DNA of 64,000 nt. Source: Acinetobacter lwoffii. Its GTDB lineage: Bacteria; Pseudomonadota; Gammaproteobacteria; Pseudomonadales; Moraxellaceae. The notes beneath the pieces were generated by a model that saw only the letters and a program-made list of their open reading frames with translations, did no database searches and was not told where the DNA came from. Positions 28,251-36,993 of the stretch are shown piece by piece (positions within the stretch are counted from its first letter, which is position 1; the number at the start of each line of letters is the position of its first letter). The stretch lies in contig NZ_CP072549.1 of the NCBI RefSeq assembly GCF_019343495.1, positions 1,922,001 to 1,986,000 on the forward strand, in the 5' to 3' direction. A program made the translations under genes and the position numbers.

Positions 28251-30107
28251 TTAGCCCAAATAATATGAAGCAATTTGATAAGTCAGGAATGACATGAAAT
28301 ATGCCAGACCAAACAGGTAAATAGTCATGATACTGACAGTTTTCCAGGAACCGGTTTCACGTTTAACCGTTGCCAGAGTCGCCAGACAATGTGGTGCATA
28401 AATAAACCACACCAGCAAAGACAAACCTGTCGCCACTGACCAGCCTAGATCGCCTCCACCACTGATTAGCGCAGCCAGACCTTCAGACATCGCATCTTCA
28501 TCAACTGCAGACATCGCATAGACTGTACCCAGTGCTGCAACGACCACTTCACGCGCTGCCATCGCCGGAATCAGGGCAATACAGATCTGCCAGTTAAAAC
28601 CGAGCGGTGCAAAGATCGGCTGCATCAGATGACCGAGCATCCCTGCCAATGAATAATCAATGGCCGGCAGGGTTGCGCCTTCTGGCGGCTGCGGGAAAGT
28701 ACACAGGAACCACAGTACAATCGATAAGGCGAAGATGATACCACCGACACGTTTCAAGAAGATTTTGCCGCGATCCAACAAGCCGATCCAGACGTTTTTC
28801 AAGTCCGGAAAACGGTAGCTTGGCAGTTCCATCAATAACATGTGCTGTGATTTATCTTTGTGGAAGAATTTTAGTATAAAAGACACCAGCAAGGCACTCA
28901 CGATACCTGCCATATACAAACCGAAAAGCACCAGACCTTGCAGATTCAGGAAACCCCAGACGGTTTGTGCCGGTACAAATGCCGCAATCAGCAAGGCATA
29001 AACTGGCAAGCGTGCCGAACAGGTCATTAAAGGTGCAACAAAAATCGTGGTTAAACGATCTCGCGGATCACTGATGGTCCGCGATGCCATAATCCCCGGG
29101 ATTGCACAGGCAAAGCTGGACAATAACGGAATAAAGGCACGGCCCGACAAGCCTGCTTTAAACATCAGCTTATCGAGCAAGAATGCTGCACGCGGTAAAT
29201 AACCCGATTCTTCTAGGACCAAAATAAAAAAGAACAGAATCAGAATCTGTGGCAGGAATACGACTACTCCGCCTGCACCGGCAATAATCCCGTCCACCAC
29301 CAGGCTATTCAGTAATGGGTGCGAAATATATTCACCGAGGAATTCACCCAGCCAGCCGAAGAAAGTTTCAATCCCATCCATAAACGGCGCAGCCCAAGCA
29401 AATACCGCCTGGAAAATCACGAACATCATTACGGCTAAGCTGAGTAAACCCAATACCGGATGTAGAAAAATCTTGTCGAGGAAGTCGGTACGTTTATCTT
29501 CCTGATCGACGAAATTGACCACGTCATTCAGAATATTTTCCACGCGCTGGTAACTGTCACCTTTCAAGCCGCTGAGTTCGGTCTGTGGTAAAGAATACTT
29601 GCCTTGATCTAGCGCATTTTTCAGGTTTTCAATCCCTGAATTGCGCACAGCCACCGTTTCTACCACAGGTACGCCCAGTCGCTCAGACAGCTTCTGGGTA
29701 TTGATCTGCATGCCACGACGGCGTGCTTCATCCATCATGTTCAGCACAACCAGCACCGGACGACCCAGCTGAATCATTTCCAGCACCAGACCCAGATGTA
29801 ATTTCAGATTGGTGGCATCTACCACACACAAAAATGCATCCTGCTCCTGCTCTTCCGCAATTTTACCTTGTACGACGTTGCGAGTAATCTCTTCATCCGG
29901 ACTGGTCGCATCCAGACTATAAGTCCCCGGCAAATCCAGTACCCGTACCGCTTTGCCTGAAGCAAGCTGAAAGGTACCGACTTTACGTTCAACCGTGACA
30001 CCCGCATAGTTACCGACTTTTTGGCGTGTTCCGGTTAAGTGGTTGAATAATGAAGTTTTACCGCAGTTAGGGTTACCGACAAGGGCAATACGTAATGTAT
30101 CACTCAT
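28251..30107 (-). CDS. feoB: Ferrous iron transporter FeoB
   Basis: 618 residues. The N-terminal GTPase domain has G1 GNPNCGKTS (11-19), G3 DLPGTYS and G4 NMMDE. A GDI-like linker is followed by the membrane domain with two Gate regions (the first around ERP-like GAGGVVVFLPQILILFFFI, with LSSFACAIPGIMASRTI and APLMTCSARLPVYALL). The core carries the conserved cysteines of the transport path. It imports Fe2+ under low oxygen or acidic conditions. At 618 residues it is shorter than E. coli FeoB (773). The feoB start overlaps the feoA stop (ATGA). Confidence 0.95.
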   Translation of the reverse strand: MSDTLRIALVGNPNCGKTSLFNHLTGTRQKVGNYAGVTVERKVGTFQLASGKAVRVLDLPGTYSLDATSPDEEITRNVVQGKIAEEQEQDAFLCVVDATNLKLHLGLVLEMIQLGRPVLVVLNMMDEARRRGMQINTQKLSERLGVPVVETVAVRNSGIENLKNALDQGKYSLPQTELSGLKGDSYQRVENILNDVVNFVDQEDKRTDFLDKIFLHPVLGLLSLAVMMFVIFQAVFAWAAPFMDGIETFFGWLGEFLGEYISHPLLNSLVVDGIIAGAGGVVVFLPQILILFFFILVLEESGYLPRAAFLLDKLMFKAGLSGRAFIPLLSSFACAIPGIMASRTISDPRDRLTTIFVAPLMTCSARLPVYALLIAAFVPAQTVWGFLNLQGLVLFGLYMAGIVSALLVSFILKFFHKDKSQHMLLMELPSYRFPDLKNVWIGLLDRGKIFLKRVGGIIFALSIVLWFLCTFPQPPEGATLPAIDYSLAGMLGHLMQPIFAPLGFNWQICIALIPAMAAREVVVAALGTVYAMSAVDEDAMSEGLAALISGGGDLGWSVATGLSLLVWFIYAPHCLATLATVKRETGSWKTVSIMTIYLFGLAYFMSFLTYQIASYYLG

Positions 30108-30364
30108 GCCGACACCGCCTGTTCGATTTCAATTTTGGCTGCTTCTGATTTACGCAAAGCAAAACGTGTGAATCCAACTTGAATCAAAATGGGATCTCCA
30201 CCAAAAATACCTTTAGTAATGACCTGTACCTTTGTACCTGGTACAAAGCCTAAAGTTTCCAAACGACTCGCGACGACATCGTGTAGAGCACTTTCACCAT
30301 CAGCTGTTCGACTCACTTTTCGAATGATGGCAATTTGTTTTGCTTTTAAATCAGACAAACGCAC
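30104..30364 (-). CDS. feoA: Ferrous iron transport protein FeoA
   Basis: 86 residues with an SH3-like fold: MRLSDLKAKQIAIIRKV, LETLGFVPGTKVQVITKGIFGGDPILIQVGFTRFALRKSEAAKIEI. FeoA is cytosolic and is thought to bind FeoB to support transport. Starts with GTG (30364) after an AGGA site. It is the first gene of feoA-feoB-DUF6587. Confidence 0.94.
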   Translation of the reverse strand: MRLSDLKAKQIAIIRKVSRTADGESALHDVVASRLETLGFVPGTKVQVITKGIFGGDPILIQVGFTRFALRKSEAAKIEIEQAVSA

Positions 30365-30390
30365 CGTGAAATTCCTAAACTATTTTGTAC

Positions 30391-30420
30391 AGTATACAAA
30401 CAAATGAGAATAATTAACAA
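30391..30420 (-). promoter_or_regulatory. feo promoter with a probable Fur site
   Basis: On the minus strand TTGTTA (30415-30420) and TATACT (30391-30396) are separated by 18 bp. AATGAGAATAATT (plus strand, 30402-30414) in the spacer resembles half of a Fur box (GATAATGATAATCATTATC type). This fits iron repression of the operon. The second half of the box is weak. Confidence 0.55.
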
Positions 30421-30538
30421 ATAAGATTAATTACATTTCGATTTAGCCTTATACCACATCGACACCGTCATAAAATTAAACTACAGTGGAGAATACCAAT
30501 CCCGATTATCGCTTTTTCAGATCAGATCCTTTCACCTT

Positions 30539-31456
30539 ATGCTGAATAAAAAACCCCGTATTCCTGCCCCTGTCCAGATTCCTGATGCGTTCAGTTATTT
30601 ACAGGGTTTTCGTGATTATCTGATTGCACAAACGGTCAGCCCGCATACCCGCAATGCCTATTTGTCCGACCTGGTGCAATGTGCAGAATGCCTGAGCAAG
30701 CCTCTGCCGGAATGGAATCATGATGATATTTCCGATGTGCTGATTGCACTGACCAAACAGCAAAAAAGTCCACGTTCGATTGCCCGCTGCCTGTCTGCCT
30801 TGCGTTCATTTTATAAATTTTTACGTGAGCAGAAACTGCGTAGTGACAATCCGGTGGCTGCACATAGAACCCCAAAACTGGGCCGGGCCTTACCTAAAGA
30901 TTTGTCCGAAGCTGATGTCGAAGCCCTGATTCACGCCCCGGATATCAACACGGCATTAGGGCTGCGCGATCGCGCCATGTTCGAAGTGCTGTATGCCTGC
31001 GGACTCCGGGTGACCGAACTGATTAACTTACGTCTGGAACTGATCAACTTAAAACAGGGGTATTTACGTATCGTCGGTAAGGGCAATAAAGAACGCCTGG
31101 TTCCGATGGGACAAATGGCCTGTGAATGGGTAGAAAAATATCTGAACGAAGCCCGTCCGCAACTCTATAAGACTTCGACCGATTATCTGTTTTTAACCCA
31201 GCATGGCGGGATCATGAGCCGGCAGAATTTCTGGTATGCCATTAAGCGTTATGCCTTGCAGGCAGGAATCCAGTCCGAACTGTCACCGCATACCTTACGT
31301 CATGCATTTGCGACGCATTTACTCAATCATGGCGCAGACTTACGCGTGGTGCAGATGCTTCTGGGCCACAGCGATCTGTCCACTACGCAGATTTACACCC
31401 ATGTGGCGCAAGTGCGAATGCAACAACTGCATGCAACCCATCATCCACGAGCTTAA
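30539..31456 (+). CDS. xerD: Site-specific tyrosine recombinase XerD
   Basis: 305 residues. An N-terminal SAM-like core-binding domain (about 18-105) is followed by the catalytic domain with R157, K181, H251, R254, H277 and Y286, all in the expected motifs (CGLRVTELI, GKGNKERLVP, SPHTLRHAFATHLL, LLGHSDLSTTQIYTH). XerC/XerD resolve chromosome dimers at dif. XerD is preferred to XerC because dsbC follows, the order xerD-dsbC seen in E. coli; XerC usually lies beside dapF. No dif-like site was recognised in this window. Confidence 0.9.
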   Translation: MLNKKPRIPAPVQIPDAFSYLQGFRDYLIAQTVSPHTRNAYLSDLVQCAECLSKPLPEWNHDDISDVLIALTKQQKSPRSIARCLSALRSFYKFLREQKLRSDNPVAAHRTPKLGRALPKDLSEADVEALIHAPDINTALGLRDRAMFEVLYACGLRVTELINLRLELINLKQGYLRIVGKGNKERLVPMGQMACEWVEKYLNEARPQLYKTSTDYLFLTQHGGIMSRQNFWYAIKRYALQAGIQSELSPHTLRHAFATHLLNHGADLRVVQMLLGHSDLSTTQIYTHVAQVRMQQLHATHHPRA

Positions 31457-31555
31457 AACATATCCGGATGGAATAAACTGAGAAGTTTGACGTGTGGGTA
31501 TTTTTTTTTGTTATGCTAATGCTCTGTTTTTAATCCAAGAAGAAAAGGGTTTTTT

Positions 31556-32365
31556 ATGACATTTGCCCGCTCAAAAATTTTTATGGCTTGCACACTTGCT
31601 GCTGGTTTGGGTCTGACTGCGTGTTCCAATTCCACTAACAACGATAAAAAGCAAGAGTTGACTGCAAGCGCACCGGCGACGGGCGAAGCCTCTACCCTAA
31701 CCGAACGCAATGCAGAACAGCGTCTGGCTTCTACGCTGGAAAAGCATTTCAAAACTGCTGGCATCAGTGCCAAAATTACCGACATTAAAGCCACTGAAGT
31801 GCCAAACCTGTACTGGGTGAGTCTGGAAGGCATGTCTGCGGTCTATGTCACCAGTGACGGTAAATACCTGATTCAGGGCGATGTGATCCGTCTCGGTGAC
31901 AAACAGCTACACAATGTCAGCGAAAACCTGCAGGCAGGCATCAACAATAAACTCTTTGCTGAACTCAAGCCAGCAGACTTGCTGGTCTATCCAGCCAAAG
32001 GCAAAGCCAAGCATGTGGTCTATGTGTTTACCGATGTCAGCTGTCCGTATTGCCATAAATTCCATGAGCAAATGGATGAGATGAATGCCAAAGGCATTGA
32101 AGTGCGTTATATCGCCTGGCCGCGTGGTGAACAGCATATGCCGGCCATGGAAGCGATCTGGTGCAGTGCTGACCGCCGTAGTGCCTTTGACCAGGCGATT
32201 TCAGGCGCACAGATTAGTGCAGAGAAGTGTGAAAATCCTGTTCAAGATCAATATCAAATGGGTCTGAATATGGGCGTGAATGGCACCCCTGCCATTTATA
32301 ATTCAGCAGGTACTTATCTAGGCGGTTACCTGTCTACATCGGAATTATTGAATCGGCTTAAATAA
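31556..32365 (+). CDS. dsbC: Thiol:disulfide interchange protein DsbC, lipoprotein form
   Basis: 269 residues. The signal peptide ends in lipobox LTAC (cysteine at 23), so the protein is probably lipid-anchored, unlike soluble E. coli DsbC. The linker is Ser/Thr/Lys rich. A DsbC_N dimerisation-like region (about 50-115) precedes a thioredoxin fold with active site VSCPYCHKF (E. coli has CGYC) and a structural cysteine pair (IWCSADRR, EKCENPV). The cis-proline is in VNGTPAIYN. It isomerises wrong disulfides in the periplasm and depends on DsbD. Follows xerD by 99 bp. Confidence 0.88.
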   Translation: MTFARSKIFMACTLAAGLGLTACSNSTNNDKKQELTASAPATGEASTLTERNAEQRLASTLEKHFKTAGISAKITDIKATEVPNLYWVSLEGMSAVYVTSDGKYLIQGDVIRLGDKQLHNVSENLQAGINNKLFAELKPADLLVYPAKGKAKHVVYVFTDVSCPYCHKFHEQMDEMNAKGIEVRYIAWPRGEQHMPAMEAIWCSADRRSAFDQAISGAQISAEKCENPVQDQYQMGLNMGVNGTPAIYNSAGTYLGGYLSTSELLNRLK

Positions 32366-32491
32366 CTCATTTTAATAAGTTATTTAACTTTATTTTATAG
32401 ATAAAGATATTCTGAATTGACCCTAGAGTCAGGCGGGTTTTTTAGCTATGATCTAGGCTCTTGTAAAAAACTGTTTAATTTGGAGTGTGAC

Positions 32492-33799
32492 GTGAAACCA
32501 GTTCGTCTGGCAATCCTCGGTCTTGGTACTGTAGGTGGTGGTGCCTTGAAACTATTAAAAGAAAATGCTGCTGAGATCAAACGTCGCACCGGTCGTGAAA
32601 TTGAAATTACCCATGTAGGCACCCGTCGTCCACGTCCTGATCTGGATCTACCAGAATCGGTTAAACAAAGTGCCGACTTGATGGACATTGTACGTCAACC
32701 TGATGTAGACGTCGTGGTTGAAGTCATGGGCGGAATTCATCCTGCTTTTGAAATTATTATGGAAGCCATGAAACATGGCAAACATATTGTAACGGCCAAC
32801 AAAGCGCTCTTGGCTGAACACGGCAACGAACTGTTTAAAGCGGCTGAAGACAATGCCGTACAGATTGCTTATGAAGCCGCAGTGGCTGGTGGCATTCCGA
32901 TTATTAAAGTGATTCGTGAAGGTCTGGCAGCTAACAAGATTGAATGGCTGGCCGGTATTATTAACGGCACGGGTAACTTCATTCTCAGTGAAATGCGTGA
33001 AAAAGGCCGCGCTTTTGAAGATGTGCTGAAAGAAGCTCAAGAACTGGGCTATGCCGAAGCCGATCCAACTTTTGACGTGGAAGGCATTGATGCGGCTCAC
33101 AAGCTCACCATTCTGGCCTCATGTGCCTTTGGTATTCCACTACAGTTTGACAAAGTCTTTACTGAAGGCATTGGCAAAATCACTGCACAAGATGTGAAAT
33201 ATGCAGAAGACCTCGGTTTCCGGATTAAACACTTGGGTATTGCACGCCGTACCGATGCCGGGATTGAACTCCGTGTACACCCGACCCTGATTCCAGATGA
33301 CCAGCTGATTGCCAATGTGAATGGTGTAAAAAATGCGGTTCTGGTACAAGCCAATGCGGTCGGCCCAACACTCTACTATGGCGCTGGCGCAGGTGCAGGA
33401 CCAACGGCTTCTGCGGTTGTTGCCGATGTGGTCGATATTGTTCGTGACATCATTTACACAGAAGACGGCGCAGGTACCATTCCACAACTGGCCTTTGAAG
33501 CGCTCAGTGATTTACCGATCTTGAGTCGTGAACAAATGACCACCGGCTATTACATCCGTATTAATGCCGAAGATCAGATGGGCGTGCTTGCTGATGTCAC
33601 CACGATTCTTAGTCGTGCCGGCATCAGTATTGATGCAATCATGCAGCAACCGCGTTTATCCAAAGACCTTATTCCTATCGTGATTCTGACCGATCCTATC
33701 GTCGAATCAAAAATGGATGCAGCGCTTTCACAAATTCAAGCATTACCCGTCATTCATGGCGAAATTGTACGAATTCGTTTAGAATCGCTTGATAATTAA
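32492..33799 (+). CDS. hom: Homoserine dehydrogenase
   Basis: 435 residues from GTG 32492, 8 bp after TGGAG; the frame upstream is open. The nucleotide-binding start is RLAILGLGTVGGGALKLL. The catalytic domain carries NGTGNFILSEM and EAQELGYAEADPTFDVEGIDAAHKLTIL. A C-terminal ACT domain (about 350-430, DQMGVLADVTTILSRAGISIDAIMQQ) gives feedback control. It makes homoserine for threonine, methionine and isoleucine. It is monofunctional (no aspartokinase domain) and leads into thrC. Confidence 0.95.
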   Translation: MKPVRLAILGLGTVGGGALKLLKENAAEIKRRTGREIEITHVGTRRPRPDLDLPESVKQSADLMDIVRQPDVDVVVEVMGGIHPAFEIIMEAMKHGKHIVTANKALLAEHGNELFKAAEDNAVQIAYEAAVAGGIPIIKVIREGLAANKIEWLAGIINGTGNFILSEMREKGRAFEDVLKEAQELGYAEADPTFDVEGIDAAHKLTILASCAFGIPLQFDKVFTEGIGKITAQDVKYAEDLGFRIKHLGIARRTDAGIELRVHPTLIPDDQLIANVNGVKNAVLVQANAVGPTLYYGAGAGAGPTASAVVADVVDIVRDIIYTEDGAGTIPQLAFEALSDLPILSREQMTTGYYIRINAEDQMGVLADVTTILSRAGISIDAIMQQPRLSKDLIPIVILTDPIVESKMDAALSQIQALPVIHGEIVRIRLESLDN

Positions 33800-33807
33800 T
33801 CGGGTTG

Positions 33808-33823
33808 AGGGGAGGATTCCCCT
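33808..33823 (+). other. Small hairpin between hom and thrC
   Basis: AGGGGA pairs with TCCCCT around GGAT in the 56-bp gap. There is no U-run, so it is not a terminator; it may affect mRNA stability. Confidence 0.35.
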
Positions 33824-33855
33824 TGCCAAGCTCTACACACAATTGGAACATCATC

Positions 33856-34995
33856 ATGTCGAATGCCAATCGTTATACTGGTTTAGTTGACCGCTATCGC
33901 GACCGTTTACCAGTGTCTGCAACTACTCGTGCGATCTCTTTGGGTGAAGGTAATACTCCACTGATCAAGCTTGAGAATATTCCACGCATTATTGGTAAAG
34001 ATGTTGAAATTTATGTGAAGTACGAGGGCTTAAACCCGACTGGTTCATTTAAAGACCGCGGTATGACTATGGCGGTGACCAAAGCCGTTGAAGAAGGCTC
34101 TAAAGCCATCATCTGCGCATCTACTGGTAACACCTCTGCGGCGGCGGCGGCATATGCTGCGCGTGCTGGCATCAAAGCATTCGTGCTCATCCCTGAAGGC
34201 AAAATTGCCATGGGTAAAATGGCTCAAGCGATGATGTATGGTGCGATCACCATGCAAATTCGCGGTAACTTCGATGACGGTATGCGTCTGGTTAAAGAAG
34301 TTGCCGATCAGGCACCGGTGACGATTGTAAACTCAATCAACCCGTACCGCCTGCAAGGTCAAAAAACCATTGCTTACGAGATCGTTGAAGCTTTAGGTCG
34401 TGCACCGGATTATCACTGCCTGCCTGTAGGTAACGCGGGTAACATCACTGCACACTGGATGGGTTATACCGAAGCGGTGGCTAACCAGTCGAAAGAAGAA
34501 TTTGAGCAAGTCGTTTACGATGCTGAAACTGATGCTTTCACTGGTCCTAAACCGGCTGGCTTGCCAATCATGGCAGGTTACCAAGCCTCTGGTGCTGCAC
34601 CGTTCCTTCGTGGCGGTCCAGTAGAAAACCCGGAAACTGTTGCAACTGCGATTCGTATCGGCAATCCGCAAAGCTTCAATCATGCTAAAGCGGTTGTTCG
34701 TGATTCAAACGGCTGGTTTGATGAACTGACTGATGCGGAAATTCTTGAAGCTCAACGTCTGCTTTCTATGTATGAAGGTGTATTCGTAGAGCCTGCGTCT
34801 GCTGCGTCTGTCGGCGGTGCGATCCGTGACATTAAAGCGGGTAAAATTGCTGAAGGTTCAGTGATCGTATGTACCGTAACGGGTAACGGTCTGAAAGATC
34901 CAGACACTGCCATCAAGCAATGTGCTGATGCTGTGATGCTGTCGATTGATGCGACCATGACTCAAGTTAAAGACTCTATTCTGTTGAATATGTAA
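33856..34995 (+). CDS. thrC: Threonine synthase
   Basis: 379 residues from ATG 33856 (GGAAC site). A fold-type II PLP enzyme; the Schiff-base lysine is in NPTGSFKDRGM (about 57-67). The phosphate cradle is VGNAGNITAHWMGY and the substrate loop is STGNTSAAAAAYAARAG. It converts O-phosphohomoserine to threonine. This is the short (Bacillus-like) form and not the 430-residue E. coli form. It forms an operon with hom and is followed by a strong terminator. Confidence 0.95.
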   Translation: MSNANRYTGLVDRYRDRLPVSATTRAISLGEGNTPLIKLENIPRIIGKDVEIYVKYEGLNPTGSFKDRGMTMAVTKAVEEGSKAIICASTGNTSAAAAAYAARAGIKAFVLIPEGKIAMGKMAQAMMYGAITMQIRGNFDDGMRLVKEVADQAPVTIVNSINPYRLQGQKTIAYEIVEALGRAPDYHCLPVGNAGNITAHWMGYTEAVANQSKEEFEQVVYDAETDAFTGPKPAGLPIMAGYQASGAAPFLRGGPVENPETVATAIRIGNPQSFNHAKAVVRDSNGWFDELTDAEILEAQRLLSMYEGVFVEPASAASVGGAIRDIKAGKIAEGSVIVCTVTGNGLKDPDTAIKQCADAVMLSIDATMTQVKDSILLNM

Positions 34996-35010
34996 TTTCG
35001 GCCAGAATTA

Positions 35011-35041
35011 AAAAAACCCTGCAAGTGCAGGGTTTTTTTTT
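35011..35041. terminator. Terminator of hom-thrC
   Basis: ACCCTGC and GCAGGGT pair around AAGT, between A6 and T9 runs. It may also serve the convergent pbpG. Confidence 0.9.
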
Positions 35042-35054
35042 ATGAACCAATCAA

Positions 35055-36116
35055 TTAGATTCGTTTAGGTTGCTGGCTAACCCAACTCATTAAACGGGTC
35101 GCATCATTGGTACGCGCCTGTGAGCTGTTTGCACCTAAAAGTACCACTGCCACAGGACGGTTATTCAGAGTGGTGTGCATCACCACACAGCGCCCTGCTT
35201 CATTAATAAAACCGGTTTTAGAAATATTGATATTCCATCCGCCATTACGTACCAAGGCATTGGTATTATTCGATTTCAATACACGATAACCCAAGTTAAA
35301 GTCATAGCTTGGCGTGGTCGAGAACTGACGAATCAGGCCGTATTGAGAGGCCGTATTTACCAAGATTCCCAAGTCACGAGCTGATGCCACGTTACCCGGA
35401 TGCAAACCTGTTGATTCCATAAAGCGAGTGGAGTTCATTCCCAGCTCTTTAGCTTTTGCATTCATTTTGGCAATAAACGCTGATCGACCACCGGGATAGG
35501 TCCGTGCCAAAGCGGCTGCAGCCGGATTCTCGGACTTCATCAGAGCAAACAGTAAAGCTTCAGCACGGTTCATGCTGTCCCCTGCTCTTAAAGTCGAGCT
35601 TGAGCTTTTACAGCCTGAACAGGAAAAATCAGCCTGTTGCAGGGTGATTTTTTCCGACATATTCAGACGTGCATCAGAAATCACCACCGCTGTCATCAGC
35701 TTGGTAATCGATGCAATCGGATAGGCAGTATTGGTATTTTTGCTAAACAGCACTTCACCGGTTTGCGCATCCATGACCAGTGCAGCCCGTGCATTGACAG
35801 AAGGTTGATTACTAAAATGATTGGTATCAATAATCTGCGGCGCAGTATAAGCAGGTTTGATTACTGCTGGCGCTGCTGTGCCGGCCTGACGCAAAGTGGT
35901 GGTCACTGTTGCAGACCCGGGTGGCGAAGGCTCATTGGCTGACGCATTAAAATCATCGCTCATTAACTGGTTAACTTCTTCAGAAGACCAACTAATGCTG
36001 GAACCGCCCTCTGCCGTGCCAGAATTCATAATGATTTCAGCAAAACTTGTCGTGCTCATGCTGATTAACACGGACAGGCCGAGTAGATGCCTTAAAGACT
36101 TGTTTATTTTCTTCAC
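35055..36116 (-). CDS. pbpG: D-alanyl-D-alanine endopeptidase PbpG (PBP7/8-like)
   Basis: About 353 residues from GTG 36116, just after GAAGGA; a TTG at 36131 is an alternative. Signal peptide ends at SFA. A low-complexity region (residues about 35-105) precedes the penicillin-binding domain with SITK (near 136-139), SEN in MKSENPAA, and KTG in NISKTGFINEAG. It cleaves peptidoglycan cross-links during remodelling; in A. baumannii PBP7/8 is a known factor for serum survival. Two cysteines in FSCSGCKSS may form a disulfide. It is convergent with thrC. Confidence 0.9.
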   Translation of the reverse strand: MKKINKSLRHLLGLSVLISMSTTSFAEIIMNSGTAEGGSSISWSSEEVNQLMSDDFNASANEPSPPGSATVTTTLRQAGTAAPAVIKPAYTAPQIIDTNHFSNQPSVNARAALVMDAQTGEVLFSKNTNTAYPIASITKLMTAVVISDARLNMSEKITLQQADFSCSGCKSSSSTLRAGDSMNRAEALLFALMKSENPAAAALARTYPGGRSAFIAKMNAKAKELGMNSTRFMESTGLHPGNVASARDLGILVNTASQYGLIRQFSTTPSYDFNLGYRVLKSNNTNALVRNGGWNINISKTGFINEAGRCVVMHTTLNNRPVAVVLLGANSSQARTNDATRLMSWVSQQPKRI

Positions 36117-36209
36117 TATTCCTTCACTCAACTAACAGAGGTAAGATTGATTTGCGTATTACCTCTAATATGCCTTACATTTAAACACAATGCCGAACAT
36201 TTTTTGTTC

Positions 36210-36240
36210 TTGACACTGTGTGATAAGTTTCAGATTTAAT
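36210..36240 (+). promoter_or_regulatory. Possible gacA promoter
   Basis: TTGACA at 36210-36215 with TTTAAT at 36235-36240 (19-bp spacer). The -35 is consensus; the spacer is long. The leader to the GTG would be about 90 nt. Confidence 0.35.
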
Positions 36241-36335
36241 CTTGCGAATAGGATTGCTAATTTTGTACTTTCATTGCAAGCTTATTTTGCTTTATGTAAC
36301 AAAAAAATGATTTTTTTAACAGAGGGAGAGCGTAG

Positions 36336-36971
36336 GTGATCACAGTTTTAGTTGTGGACGACCATGAATTAGTTCGTACTGGAATTTGCAGAATGCTAGA
36401 AGACCATGCGGAGGTTCAGGTAATTGGACAAGCTGAATCTGGTGAAGAAGCGATCTCTCTGGTTCGTCAACATCATCCTAATGTAGTTTTGTTAGATGTA
36501 AATATGCCGGGCATTGGCGGCGTAGAAACCACGCGCCGTCTACTTCAGAGTGCGCCGGAAACCAAAGTTCTAGCGGTCAGCGGTCTGGCAGAAGAACCTT
36601 ATCCGTCCCTGTTATTGAAAGCCGGTGCCAAAGGTTATATCACCAAAGGGGCCCCGATTTCGGAAATGGTCCGTGCGATTAATAAAGTCATGCAAGGCGG
36701 CAAATATTTCAGCGCCGACATTGCGGAACAGTTAGCCAGCTCTTACCTTTCTGATACACAACAATCCCCTTTTGATGCATTGTCAGAACGTGAAATGCAA
36801 GTGGCGATGATGGTGGTGAATTGTATCAGCGCCCAGGAAATTGCCGACAAGCTCTTTGTGAGTGTTAAAACCGTGAATACTTATCGTTACCGTATTTTTG
36901 AAAAACTGAATATCGATAGCGATGTCAAACTGACTCATCTGGCGATGCGCTATGGACTCATTAAACCTTAG
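36336..36971 (+). CDS. gacA: Response regulator GacA (UvrY family)
   Basis: 211 residues. The receiver domain has D8, D9, phospho-acceptor D54 (VVLLDVNMPG) and the lysine near 105 (ITKGAPI). A LuxR-type HTH follows (LSEREMQVAMMVVN ... AQEIADKLFVSVKTVNTYRYRIFEKL). GacA is phosphorylated by the hybrid kinase GacS, which is not in the window, and in Acinetobacter it governs biofilm, motility and aromatic catabolism. The GTG follows GAGGGAGAG. pilS begins about 20 bp after the stop, so the three regulators probably share transcripts. Confidence 0.93.
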   Translation: MITVLVVDDHELVRTGICRMLEDHAEVQVIGQAESGEEAISLVRQHHPNVVLLDVNMPGIGGVETTRRLLQSAPETKVLAVSGLAEEPYPSLLLKAGAKGYITKGAPISEMVRAINKVMQGGKYFSADIAEQLASSYLSDTQQSPFDALSEREMQVAMMVVNCISAQEIADKLFVSVKTVNTYRYRIFEKLNIDSDVKLTHLAMRYGLIKP

Positions 36972-36993
36972 CCTTTGACGAGTCGCGGTGCAT

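Noticed and set aside
30539..31456. XerC instead of XerD, or an integrase of an integrative element
   Set aside because: dsbC follows, as in the xerD-dsbC order of E. coli; there are no attachment repeats or mobile genes around it.
32400..32491. Threonine attenuator leader peptide before hom
   Set aside because: No short Thr/Ile-rich frame followed by a terminator was seen; GACCCTAGAGTC is a weak local palindrome only.
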